Origin: Rhyzopertha dominica
Lineage: Eukaryota > Arthropoda > Insecta > Coleoptera > Bostrichidae
Assembly: GCA_025024175.1 (NCBI GenBank)
Contig: QCXZ01000001.1
Coordinates: 10,106,001-10,170,000, forward strand
Direction: 5' to 3'
Length of the DNA stretch: 64,000 nt
The position numbers and the translations under genes were made by a program. Of the stretch, positions 46,960-58,882 are shown piece by piece. The notes beneath the pieces are model-generated. The model did not search any database, was not told where the DNA came from, and worked only from the letters and a program-made list of their open reading frames with translations. Within the stretch, counting starts at the first letter, position 1, and every line of letters starts with the position of its first letter.

Positions 46960-48180
46960 TTACAACCCAACGTTAATAGTTATTGCTAGAAATTCACTAT
47001 TTCTTACAAAACTATTTTCAATTACTTTAATGTGTTTAAAACAATTTACAAGTAACGTCTCAGTTAATTCATTTGTAACTTTTCGAACTAATTCTACAAC
47101 ACTTGCATCTATATTTGGGGTTTTATTTTGTTTCCTGATGTGATGTTTCAGCTGGCTCCAAATCAGCTCTATGGGATTCAGCACATAATAATAAAGCGGT
47201 AATCTTTCAACGTATATGGCAATGCATTGTTGCTAAATTGTCAACATAAAAAGATTTTGATTTGTCAATATTACTTTCAAATATTGTTTTTGATAATTAT
47301 TCTTTTCTCTTTCTGGTTTGAAGGCTTCCGTGGTTGCTATCGATGACATGTTGTTTTTCAGGTTGCTTCCCACGTTGCTTATTTGATCTGGACGTTTCGA
47401 CACTCATGTCGGTGTCTTCCTCAGAAGTAGCTCTGAAACTGAAGTGTTGTAGTCCGCTGAGGTATTTATACTCGTCCGGTTCACTGATGCGTGGGCGTTG
47501 TTACTCTTTTGTCGCTTTCTTGGAAAAAGGCAACTTGTTTCCTTCTAAAAATTTTATTGTCTTTTTTGCGTGTGCATTTTTTCGGGACTTCCTTATCTTG
47601 CCGAGAATGATGAGCCGCATTGTCCATAACAATAATAGAGTTATCCTCTAAATTTGTTATAAGTTTTCGAACTCTTCGAACACTGTGTGGTTTATGTCTG
47701 AGTGGTAATCAGCACTACCATTTAAAATATTTTTCCTGAAGTCTCATGTCTCTCAAGTCTCGTCCAAATAGACAATGCGTCTATTTTCATCTCGGTATCT
47801 TCGATTTTTTTTTAATACATTCCGTTCCCATCGCTTGAGCCGATCACTTTCCATTATGGCATATCTCTTGTTAATTTTTTTAATACTTGAACCCAATTTT
47901 TTAAATAAGTGACGATGCTGTACAAGTCCCCGTTTATTAAATTCAATTTTGATTGATTTTAAAGTTGGCACTTCGTTTCTATCATACATTCCGTATATAA
48001 TGTTTTCATCTCATCTATCTCCTCAACTGTTATAATATACGGTCTTGTAGCCTTTAATGCCAATATTAGAGGACCTTTCATCCCTTTTCAAGGAAAAAGT
48101 TGAATACATTTCGTATAACAACTTTCGTATCCACTGACACCCGGTATTTGGTTTTTTGTTGGTTAGTGGTTCATCTAAAA
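46960..48180 (-). pseudogene. IS630/Tc1-like transposase remnant, copy 3 (different subfamily), interrupted
   Basis: Minus-strand blocks in order: KLLYEMYSTFSLKRDE (48.1 kb), MYDRNEVPTLKSIKIEFNKR, AIMESDRLKRWERNVLKK, the first Asp block RRIVYLDET (47.75 kb), a deletion, ADYHSDINHTVFEEFEKL, the second Asp block SIIVMDNAAHHSRQ (47.62 kb), an insert at about 47300-47545, then ATMHCHIR-like text, RLPLYYYVLNPIELIWSQLK (Glu block, 47.2 kb) and a C-terminal helix. Order and motifs match copies 1 and 2 but the sequence is clearly diverged. Frame breaks and the insert disable it. Confidence 0.7.
47300..47545 (-). repeat. Insert carrying hairpin motif site 6
   Basis: This segment separates the second Asp block from the Glu region of the transposase and does not fit that protein. 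On the minus strand it contains GTATAAATA near 47465 and, at 47424-47395, CTGAGGA, A, GACAC, CGACATGA, GTGTC, GAAA, the best-formed hairpin of the motif class. It may be a short retroelement end. Boundaries are approximate and no target duplication was confirmed. Confidence 0.45.
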
Positions 48181-48372
48181 TTAAATTAAATGAAATTAAT
48201 CACAAAATTATTTAGTGAAACTAGTTATTAAGATAAATTATTTAAATTTTCAACAACTACTTTAAGCGTCTGATATGAAATTAGAAAAAATACATAATTT
48301 TATGGGGATAATTTTGGTAAAATTATACAAGTAGGCCTCTGATGAGACTTCTGTATCACTCATTTGCATATT

Positions 48373-48785
48373 AGCCAGTAGGGGGCGTTTGAGGGCGCAA
48401 ACTTACGCATTTGCATATTAGCCCAATCGAGCGTAATAGCGATCAAAATTTTTTAATTTTTCGATTATTTTGCTGAATGTGACGGGATGAGAAATATAAT
48501 TAGAATTTGCATGTTGATAAATAGTAACTTATTATTAAAAAAAAATGATTTGAATTTGCATGTTGATAAATAGATGCATTCATTTTCCCCGGATTAAGGA
48601 TTTAATATTGCTGCTATATTGAAAATAATACCTTTTGAGTTGTTTATAGCCAGTAGGGGGCGTTTGAGGGCGCAAAATTACGCATTTGCATATTAGTCCA
48701 ATCGAGCATGTGTGTAATTCGCGATCAAAAATTTTTTTAATTTTCGATTATTTTTGCTGAATGTGACGGGATGAGAAATATGACG
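48373..48785 (+). repeat. Direct duplication, about 275-bp period
   Basis: AGCCAGTAGGGGGCGTTTGA at 48373 recurs at 48648. Both copies continue with GGGCGCAAA, CATTTGCATATTAG, CCAATCGAGC, TTTTCGATTATTTT and AATGTGACGGGATGAGAAATAT. A smaller direct repeat, AATTTGCATGTTGATAAATAG, occurs twice between them (near 48503 and 48554). Confidence 0.7.
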
Positions 48786-49124
48786 TTCATACGGTTATTT
48801 TTATTCGACTTTTGTTGAATTCGGTGTGATGGAATGAGATGTGAACTGTGACTGACATTTGTATTTTATAGCAGCATGTTTCTGACTGAGGCTTTTACGC
48901 CCTAATGAGATGGGGGACAGACAATATCAGCGAAGGTGGGTTGCTGATGTGTAATTGATATGAAATATTTATTTGCTATTACCACGTATTGCTATTGTAT
49001 ATATATGCATGGCGATATGACCGATGTACTCCTAACCATTGTTATGATGGTGGGGGTTAGTACCGCGGTCCACGCTCTATATATAGGCAACCCCCAGGAC
49101 AGGGGTAGGCGGGATTTTTTTACT

Positions 49125-49197
49125 ATGCCGAATGCTGGATTTGAACCCGCTACCTCCGGTATGGCAGTCCAACACCTTACCGCTGCGCCAAACGCAA
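49125..49197 (-). repeat. tRNA-derived sequence, probable SINE head
   Basis: On the minus strand an A box TGGCGCAGCGG (49190-49180) and a B box GGTTCAAATCC (49147-49137) are spaced as in a tRNA gene, and a T-arm can form. The acceptor stem does not pair, so I do not call a functional tRNA. A SINE or tRNA pseudogene is likely. Confidence 0.5.
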
Positions 49198-49431
49198 ACT
49201 TACCTAACGGCCGTTATTCTTGTCTATTTAAGAGTAGGGCCACTCATCAATTTATCATTTTTAAACTGAGATGGGATATTAGGTAAAACTTACCGCTAAG
49301 TCCACTTAGGGAGCACATTTTGACAGTAAATGGTTAATAATTACCTATGCCCATGTTTTTCTATGGTTATATACTATTTTTTTTGTCATATTTCATACAA
49401 TGGATTTTCGTTGTGGCCAGCTGGAGGGTTT

Positions 49432-50296
49432 CAATGATTATCAGTTATCTGGAATAAGAATAAACAAATTAATATTAAGAGTATTCATAGATTTGAACCG
49501 TGATTATGTGGCAAAAACGTCAAATAACGGTTACAGCGCGACTTAATTGAGCTAAATAACTGTCATTTCACAACCTAGGCTAATCCACAGCAGGTTTGCG
49601 ACTTCTTAATTAAATGCACTAAATAAGAATCTAAAGCCACCAGCATGCAATGATTATCAGTTATCTGGAATAAGAATAAACAAATTAATATTAAGAGTAT
49701 CCATAGATATGAACCGTGATTTTGTGGCAAAAACATCAAATAACGTTTACAGCACGGCTTAATTGAGCTAAATAATTGTCATTTCACAACCTAGGCTAAT
49801 CCACAGCAGGTTTACGATTTCTTTAAAAATGCACTAGATAAGAAATTAAAGCCACTAGCATGCAATAATTATCAGTTATCTGGAATGAGAATAAACAAAT
49901 TAATACTAAGAGTATTCCTAGATTTGAACCGTGATTTTGTGGCAAAAACGTCAAATAACGGTTACAGCACGACTTAATTGAGCTAAATAACTGTCATTTC
50001 ACAACCTAGGCTAATCCACAGCAGGTGTGCGATTTCTTAAAAAAATGCACTAAATAAGGAACTAAAGCCACCAGCACACAATGATTATCAGTTATCTGGA
50101 AATAAGGATAAACAAACTAATATTAAGAGTATTAATAGATTTAAGCCGTGATTGTGTGGCAAAAACATCAAATAAAGTTTACACCACGACTTAATAGAGC
50201 TAAATAACTGTCATTTCACAACCTAGGCTAATCCACAGCAGGTTTGCGATTCCATTAAAAAAATGTACTAAATATGAAACTAAAGCCAGCAGCATG
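49432..50296 (+). repeat. Tandem array, four units of about 216 bp
   Basis: Units begin CAATGATTATCAGTTATCTG at 49432, 49648, 49863 (one change) and 50079. Spacing is 216, 215 and 216. Each carries TTTGTGGCAAAAAC-like text, ATAACTGTCATTTCACAACC and CTAGGCTAATCCACAGCAGG. Units differ by scattered substitutions and short indels. No coding frame spans them. Confidence 0.92.
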
Positions 50297-50379
50297 TGAA
50301 TACATAATGTAAACTCTGACTTCAGATAGCTAAGCAAAACGGTGAATATAAGTTTAAAATTATTAAACTAGCATAAATC

Positions 50380-51690
50380 TACGACTGTTAGTTAACTCTG
50401 TTTATATAAAAGAATGGATTTCAAGTGATTGAAGTTATATTAGAATAAATGAAATACTTGCTACTAGGTCTATTGAGAGTCATAGAAGGAACAAGCTGAA
50501 GACCAAAACATACACGGTAAGAATGTGTTTAAGGCAGGTAAACTAATAAAAAACACACTATACTTCGTTGTATATCGTGATTTTCCTTTTTAATTAGTTT
50601 ATGCATGCTGATTGTAATGAATAATGTTAAAATTGTCAGCTTTTTTTAACTAATTCTGTTCATCGAAAAGCATATATTTCATGTAATTGTAATTAAATTG
50701 AAATAATATAATTAATTGACTTTTGTTGGTACTTTATTAAATATAACTCGCTTGTCAGTTATCAATCTTGTAGGTTGAGAAGTTGCTTGTTACCGTCATC
50801 TATCATAGCATACAGGGTATTTGATGTAATAAATAACAATCAGCTACATGCTACTAGACTAGCAAAAATCTATGATTTCCTAAAACCACCCTCGTACTCC
50901 ATATGTCGTGAACGTAGTCAATTCTGTTTATATAAAAGAATGGATTTCAAGCGATTGAAGTAGAATTAGAATAAACGAAATTGTGTTTTCACATCATATG
51001 GAACGTTTTAAATATATAAAAAAAATTGGCGTGTTTTTTCATTATTTTTGCACTAGATTGCTTAAATTATGCTACTACATGTTTTTTTTTTCTCTAAAAT
51101 GAGCAATACTCGTACGCTTAATTTGGAAAAATACTTGATGCTGTGTATGTTGATAATCATAAATGGAGCAAGCTGATGAAGCACGGTAAAAATGTGTTTA
51201 AGACAACTAGACTACTGAAAAATATACTGTGTCGTACTTCGTTGTATATCGTGAATTCCCGTTTTTATTAGTTTCTGCGTGTTAATTATATTAAATAATG
51301 TTAAAATTGCCTGCTTTTTAACTAATTCTGTTCGTCTAAAAGCATATATTTCTTGCGATTGAAGTAATGTACTTAAATGAGTATTGTTTGGGCTTTAATA
51401 AATATAACTAGCATTTATTATATGTTGAGAAGTTGCTTATTACCGTCATCTATCATAGCATTTAGGGTAATTGACAAATAGAAAAATGACGCGGTTTCGT
51501 TGTTTATCTTCCTAACACTTGCTTATTTAAATTATGACGCAGCATACTTTTTGTCTAATTAGCAGTACATATGTCTCTAAGTAATAACAAGAAGCAAATT
51601 GAGAGAGCAGAAGCAAACAGTCGATCAGGAACGATGAAAATGTGTTTAAAAGAACTAAACTACTCGAAAATCTACTTCATGATGTGTTAT
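50380..51690 (+). repeat. Decayed long direct repeats, about 650-680 bp period
   Basis: Recurring words include TTGAGAAGTTGCTTGTTACC and CGTCATCTATCATAGCAT (50775, 51426), TATAAAAGAATGGATTTCAAG (50404, 50931), ACTTCGTTGTATATCGTGA (50563, 51237) and AGCATATATTTC (50669, 51341). A third, weaker copy appears near 51600. They lie next to the 216-bp array. Confidence 0.6.
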
Positions 51691-53867
51691 GAATAGTCTC
51701 ATCAACTAGCAATCGGTATTGACATTGACTAATGTTTGATTTTAATCAATTATCTTTCTGTATTTTATGCTCATATAGCATATAGAGCGTTTGACATGGA
51801 TAAAAATATAACGAGATTACTTTGCCATTTTCCCTTACTTATATTGTTACCTGTTTCTCTCTATAATATGCTATACTTATACAGGTCTTAATGATGGAGG
51901 GAAAAATACATATTGCTATTATATTCATGTGATAATCTACAACAAACAAATTGATAACCCGAAACATTTGCTGAATGAGCATCCAAATTGGTTTCGAACA
52001 AGATTATGACCATAACCAGCTGAATCGGTTGGTTGAAAGGCCGTAATCGAAGACACGGCGAGCTGTAGGGGTGAAATGGTAGCAGATAATCGCTATAAGG
52101 CATTTGCTTTCTAAAGTATTACAATTTATTCATCAACAATATTCCTGTTTATTACACACTACACCCTAAATTCCTTTTAGACATCTCACTTATTATTACA
52201 GCTGGAAAAAGTTTGTAACGGTAAAGATGTGAACTTTAAGACTACTTGTGTTTTTGTTTGTTGAAAATGGACTCGCATTGCTTATTCATGTAGATATTTG
52301 AATACTTAGAGCAAGTAAATCTAACAAATTGTAGGTAACGTTTTGATACTTACAACCAGGAATATGTAGCATAGCATTCAAGAAAAATCTGTTTCTCCAG
52401 TAAATTCTTGAAAAAGGTGAGGAGAAATATAACGGATAGGTATTTGTCGAAAAGTATTCAAACCCGTTTATATATTATCATTAAACTAATACTTCCAATA
52501 TTGAAAGCCTCCTAGTTCGCTCTCATTCCAAGGGCATTAAACTTCTTATGTTAAACTGACATAAAAGCCTTATAGTATGTTGTGTGAACGTAATTTCTTG
52601 CTATTGCTATTCAAATACTTTAATATGACGAATTAATCTCTGATTTATCCAAAAGAATAACTGTAATATATATTTTATAAGTATTAATACACAGTTTAAC
52701 ATTGAAGTAAATAAGAAATTAATATTTTATTTTCTTGAGGCTATCAAACTGGACAATATCGTGCCCGTTTAATTTGTCATTCATTTCTACATAGTGGTAG
52801 CGGGAGCTATGGGGAAGCTAAAGTAGGTACGCACTGATATTTAAATATGCATCATACACACGAGCTTTACACAGGAGAAACATAAGACAACAAGTAGTTT
52901 TTATGTGCTTTAGATAACTTTTCATGCCTTTTCTCCCTAAAACTTGCACATTTATGCATTATTTGTAAACCCAATGTATCGTCACTGAACCCCATTCTAA
53001 TAGTTAAAGCTAAAAGACGTTGTCAGTTAATTGTATGTGCAGCAGCATTAATACTATTATGGTTCTAATATAGAATAAACAAAAATCAAATAACTACAAT
53101 AATATATGGCAGATACATTTACTTTGATTTTTAGTGCAGATATTAATGTGATGCCTTCTTCTTCAAATTCTATCAAATTATCACGTCTTTTTACCAATTA
53201 ATGGAGATCACTTGAAAAATGTCTACATATTTATTAAAGAAATGAACTTCTGACAAAAAAGGGCACCATTAGCTATTTCAAAATCGATGAGCATGTATTA
53301 CATGATCGAATGATGTTTTCTTCTTTAAAAGCCTCCAAATTTATGAAACAGTAAGTACATACATCGGCAAATTAGTGTCAAATAAGAAAAAGGATCAAAT
53401 ACACCTATATAAAATACTAAGAATTTGAACAAAAGACGTAACTTTGCGGACAAAAGCATAATTGATAGGTAATTTTGTAAATTTATAGAAAATCGCATAT
53501 TGTATGTGAAACGCGTAAATCGACAACATTAAACCAATAAAAAGAGTGTAAATATGAGTAAAACTTGTTATTATGGTTAGTATTTCCTACAGTTATTCAA
53601 TTTCAGGATAACGTGTTTTATAAATATAAAAATGTTTACTATGGAAAGCATGCCTAAGGAAATTTTCCCCTTCACAGCCTACCTTACAGTATATTGCAGA
53701 GGAACAACCCATCTCACATTAGCCAAAATCAAACATAAATTACTTCTCCTTGTTTCCGCCGTATACTACACATTGCTCTTAATGCACCAGGGAAGGCTGT
53801 CTTGTTATAATGTAATGATTTTAGATAAATCAAGAATAACGAAAATTCAGAAGCATAAATAAGTGAA
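51691..53867. other. No supported gene
   Basis: AT-rich sequence with chance frames only. I see no terminal repeats. Confidence 0.35.
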
Positions 53868-54464
53868 ATGTTCTTTTGACGAAGTTTATTGTCAAGATAG
53901 GTACACAAGAGCGTTGTCATTCTAATTACATGGACATTAAAGAGGCGATTTGTTATTACCCATAACAGCAGATCTTAGACAAAAACAACTTGCCCCGAGC
54001 TAAAAAAGTTAGCTTTAATGTATTCCGGAAAGATCAGTACCTACATGACTACTTTCATTAGGTGTAAATGTGAACAATTCAATTAACAATGTGGGCAAAC
54101 TCTATCTGAACCTTTATGTTCTTGCTACGGAATGGTATACTTTTTCCATTACCTAGAAGCGTTATTGACTTTTTTTGCAAATTAAAGCAATAAGGATTCC
54201 CACCTGAGACCTAGATTGACATAGTGATATGCACTTTATTAACCTTTAACTGCAGGTACAGGTGCATTTCATTCACTTAGGAAACTTCAGTACTGCCTCT
54301 GATTGGTTATAATCTCAGATATCATTGGTTCCCTCAGTAGGAATGTATTAATCTTTAATTTTAGTTCTAATGTTAATTAATTCAGTGTGTAACATTTTAA
54401 AAACAGGCTTGCTTATATTATTAGATGGATATTGTGCATGTTATGAAGTGTATGACGCGCCAGA

Positions 54465-54517
<53 letters not shown>

Positions 54518-57025
54518 CATGTAGTATGTATAGGGTATAACACTGCGTTCAGCAGTTACCAGACTTTTTATTGGATAATAAGGTATAGTTGCTAAAGAAC
54601 TCAACTGCATCATATTATGACAATACTTTTTTTAAGGAATTTTAAAATAACTTAAACCGTTCATTTTAAATTGAAACTTGAGACATCGCAAGATTAATAT
54701 CACAACTAACACCCCTATTATAGATTTATCCCACTCTTCTTATATCCACAACATGAAATTTGTTATCTAAGCGTTCTCTACAGGATAATCTTGTTAACAA
54801 AAGCGTTTGCTAGTAATAGCATACGCCATCCTGAAATCATGTAAGACATCTTAATATAAGTACACCAATTTAGACGCTATTGTTAACTTGTAGGTAGTAT
54901 TTTGCAATAATAACTTAGTATTAACACCTTGTGAATCAAAACCGTTGCAAAAGAAATATTTGATATATGCCATTATTCTGCTAATTTACTCTTTCATTTT
55001 AGAATTTGGACGTATCTATGAGAAAATGTATACCAATGTGTATACTATTGAGCATTTGTAGTTATCTACATATAACTTTTTTTTTGCATTAAATTCGTAG
55101 GAAATTATAAAAGCACAAATTTATCATATATTATTATTCTGCCATTGCAGATATTTAAAAATAGGTACTTACCACATAAGAAGTGGAGTTCATATGCAAT
55201 AAATATGTGTTCCTTCAACAACTACACCAAAATATAAATATTTTACTACGGTTAAGCAGGTTAAAAAGCAATAGCTCATCGAAAATTGAGACTTAATATG
55301 AAAAATATCCATCATTGTTATGAGACTGGCGTAATTTTATAGAAAGAGAACTACAACCCTGTTGGTATTGGGGGCTCAAAATTCCATCAGGCATGGCGAT
55401 TTCTTAATTTCCTTTACGGTTATGATTCTATTGACATGAAGAATACGTTATGTAGGCTTCTTAGGACTGTCGAAGCTACTTTACCTAAAAGTATAAAAAC
55501 TCAGGATCGTTTATAGCCAACTAGTCAAATATATTGAGATATTTCACACTTCCCTTGATAGGTAAATTTTATTTTATTACAGAATATTCCTATTACCTCA
55601 TTAAAACGATGTTAAAATTTAATTATTTAGTTTCATTTCATATATGAGTACTAGAGATTCGATTTTTGCTATCCACATCTTAACACACCCCCTCATGCAC
55701 AGAACTGGAGCTGTACGAATCGAAAATTTTGATACGAAACCGTTTTTTCTTGTACGTGGACGCATTTTTCTAATAAAACCTGTTTTAGAAGATACCTAGT
55801 AGACAGCGCATACCTTTACAAAACTTCTTTTATATTTCTGGTTAGATTTAAGCAAGCCGCATTTGATGTGATCCCCAGGGGAGCAAGCATGCATCAGCAA
55901 TTTGTATAAAGAATATGATCGATTTAAATGCATATTCTTTTATGTGAAAACACAGAGAGGAAAGCTGAATTTTACCTTAAAATAATGCATAAAAGTATTG
56001 CTTAAATGTCATAGCTGCGGATGCTCTCTGCTACATAAATATGTGGGATTTGCTAAGTAAACTACTGTACAGTACTGCAGTGTGTGAATACAAAGATCTA
56101 TTTCCTCAATATTTCCAATCATCAATGCATATTTCTTTATATGATTTTTTCTGTGATGTCAGTATACGCCCTAAAAAAAAGTATGATAATCGCACTTTTC
56201 ATGCAAATTGAATCGATTTATACGCACATCGAACATTTAACTGGAATTTATACCATACTGAAATATTTTTATAATCAACAAGTTGTATATATTCGGAGGT
56301 AGTTTACATGCTCACACCATTTCTCTCTAACTTCAAATACAGTTTTTTTAATACGTATAGCATAAGAGTATAGAAGTTGCAGTGTATCATTCATTAAACT
56401 TGTAACGAAAATCGATGCTGTAGCCGTACTAAATAAAATAAGATCAGTTTTCGAAAGAGAAAGAAACTATTCGAGATTAGTCAAAAACAGTGTCACTTTT
56501 ATTACAGTCTTCAACTATGAAATACTAAGAGAAAATATGTAATACACATTTGTTTAAGTATACGTAACACAGCTTCTGGGTAATTAAGAATTTTCTTAAT
56601 ATCAAAGCAATTTGTTTGAAAACACGGTTAATATCGTAAGGAGTTAAATAACTCATCATATCACCTCAATTTGCTATGCGTCCATTCTATCGTAACCTTA
56701 CATTATTATTATCTCAAGACAATTGATACATAGCTGGTTCTAAATCCAGTTGTGGCAGCATTAAAAGCAATTTAGGTGGAAAGGAAACAGCAATTCTATG
56801 AAATGTGTGTGTGTGTTTCGCCAGTTCCCTTAGTATAAACTACAAGCGATAGTTAGTAATGCAAACAACATAAAAAAGCCTGTTCGTCAAAAGAGCATAT
56901 CTCCCTTGTATCATTGGGATGTATTTAGTTTCATTTTAAGTAAAAAAAAGAACTGCATGTTGATCATCAACAAGCCCAATTCATGAGCCATTGGTGAGAT
57001 ACGTAATTTTGGGTAAACTATGAAA
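53868..57025 (+). repeat. Arm F of a nested inverted array
   Basis: This arm is repeated inverted at 60840-64000 (position sum about 117868) and its inner part, from about 55425, inverted at 57178-58782. It contains a TAA microsatellite at 54466-54517. Open frames such as the poly-Ile one over the microsatellite have no protein family. The outer limit of the repeat lies beyond the window end. Confidence 0.9.
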
Positions 57026-57177
57026 AATAGCTATTTGAAGTTAGAGATTACATTATATATCCACATATTGCTGGTTGCAGTTTTATATTTATTACATTAT
57101 ATTAAGAGATCGTAATCCTGGATGCCAGCTCCAGTGTTAAATAATTTACTTCGTTACTTTATTAAACAAGTAGCTAA
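57026..57177 (+). other. Central spacer of the first palindrome
   Basis: About 150 bp between the arms, with TGGATGCCAGCTCCAGTGTTA. The spacer of the second palindrome (60723-60839) shares TGGATGCCAGCT, AGTGTTAAATAATTT in the same orientation but differs elsewhere. Confidence 0.7.
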
Positions 57178-58782
57178 TTTTCGTAATTTACCTAAAATTA
57201 CGTATCTCACCAATGGCTCATGAATTGGGCTTGATGATGATCAACATGCAGTTCTTTTTTTTACTTAAAATGAAACTAAATACATCCCAATGATACAAGG
57301 GAGATATGCTCTTTTGACGAACAGGCTTTTTTATGTTGTTTGCATTACTAACTATCGCTTGTAGTTTATACTAAGGGAACTGGCGAAACACACACACACA
57401 TTTCATAGAATTGCTGTTTCCTTTCCACCTAAATTGCTTTTAATGCTGCCACAACTGGATTTAGAACCAGCTATGTATCAATTGTCTTGAGATAATAATA
57501 ATGTAAGGTTACGATAGAATGGACGCATAGCAAATTGAGGTGATATGATGAGTTATTTAACTCCTTACGATATTAACCGTGTTTTCAAACAAATTGCTTT
57601 GATATTAAGAAAATTCTTAATTACCCAGAAGCTGTGTTACGTATACTTAAACAAATGTGTATTACATATTTTCTCTTAGTATTTCATAGTTGAAGACTGT
57701 AATAAAAGTGACACTGTTTTTGACTAATCTCGAATAGTTTCTTTCTCTTTCGAAAACTGATCTTATTTTATTTAGTACGGCTACAGCATCGATTTTCGTT
57801 ACAAGTTTAATGAATGATACACTGCAACTTCTATACTCTTATGCTATACGTATTAAAAAAACTGTATTTGAAGTTAGAGAGAAATGGTGTGAGCATGTAA
57901 ACTACCTCCGAATATATACAACTTGTTGATTATAAAAATATTTCAGTATGGTATAAATTCCAGTTAAATGTTCGATGTGCGTATAAATCGATTCAATTTG
58001 CATGAAAAGTGCGATTATCATACTTTTTTTTAGGGCGTATACTGACATCACAGAAAAAATCATATAAAGAAATATGCATTGATGATTGGAAATATTGAGG
58101 AAATAGATCTTTGTATTCACACACTGCAGTACTGTACAGTAGTTTACTTAGCAAATCCCACATATTTATGTAGCAGAGAGCATCCGCAGCTATGACATTT
58201 AAGCAATACTTTTATGCATTATTTTAAGGTAAAATTCAGCTTTCCTCTCTGTGTTTTCACATAAAAGAATATGTATTTAAATCGATCATATTCTTTATAC
58301 AAATTGCTGATGCATGCTTGCTCCCCTGGGGATCACATCAAATGCGGCTTGCTTAAATCTAACCAGAAATATAAAAGAAGTTTTGTAAAGGTATGCGCTG
58401 TCTACTAGGTATCTTCTAAAACAGGTTTTATTAGAAAAATGCGTCCACGTACAAAAAAAAACGGTTTTCGTATCAAAAATTTTCGATTCGTACAGCTCCA
58501 GTTCTGTGCATGAGGGGTGTGTTAAGATGTGGATAGCAAAAATCGAATCTCTAGTACTCATATATGAAATGAAACTAAATAATTAAATTTTAACATCGTT
58601 TTAATGAGGTAATAGGAATATTCTGTAATAAAATAAAATTTACCTATCAAGGGAAGTGTGAAATATCTCAATATATTTGACTAGTTGGCTATAAACGATC
58701 CTGAGTTTTTATACTTTTAGGTAAAGTAGCTTCGACAGTCCTAAGAAGCCTACATAACGTATTCTTCATGTCAATAGAATCA
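57178..58782 (-). repeat. Arm R, inverse of 55425-57025
   Basis: Near-identical inverted copy of the inner part of arm F. It ends at the N gap at 58783. Confidence 0.9.
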
Positions 58783-58882
58783 NNNNNNNNNNNNNNNNNN
58801 NNNNNNNNNNNNNNNNNNNNNNNNNNNNNNNNNNNNNNNNNNNNNNNNNNNNNNNNNNNNNNNNNNNNNNNNNNNNNNNNNN
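58783..58882. other. Assembly gap of exactly 100 N
   Basis: A round 100-N run, which usually marks a join of unknown length. It separates the two palindromes. Confidence 0.97.

Noticed and set aside
7446..47424. Calling the CTGANGAN hairpins functional hammerhead ribozymes
   Set aside because: At least one extra nucleotide lies before stem II, and no clear stem I and III partners were found by eye.
49125..49197. Functional tRNA gene
   Set aside because: A and B boxes fit, but the acceptor stem does not pair.
49432..50296. CRISPR array
   Set aside because: Units of 216 bp are tandem without distinct spacers, and the context is eukaryotic.
54413..54613. 66-aa frame with a long Ile run, repeated at 63255-63455
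   Set aside because: It is the translation of a TAA/ATT microsatellite.
56084..56302. 72-aa frame found in three or four copies
   Set aside because: Its copies follow from the inverted array; there is no family motif, and one copy is frameshifted without sign of selection.
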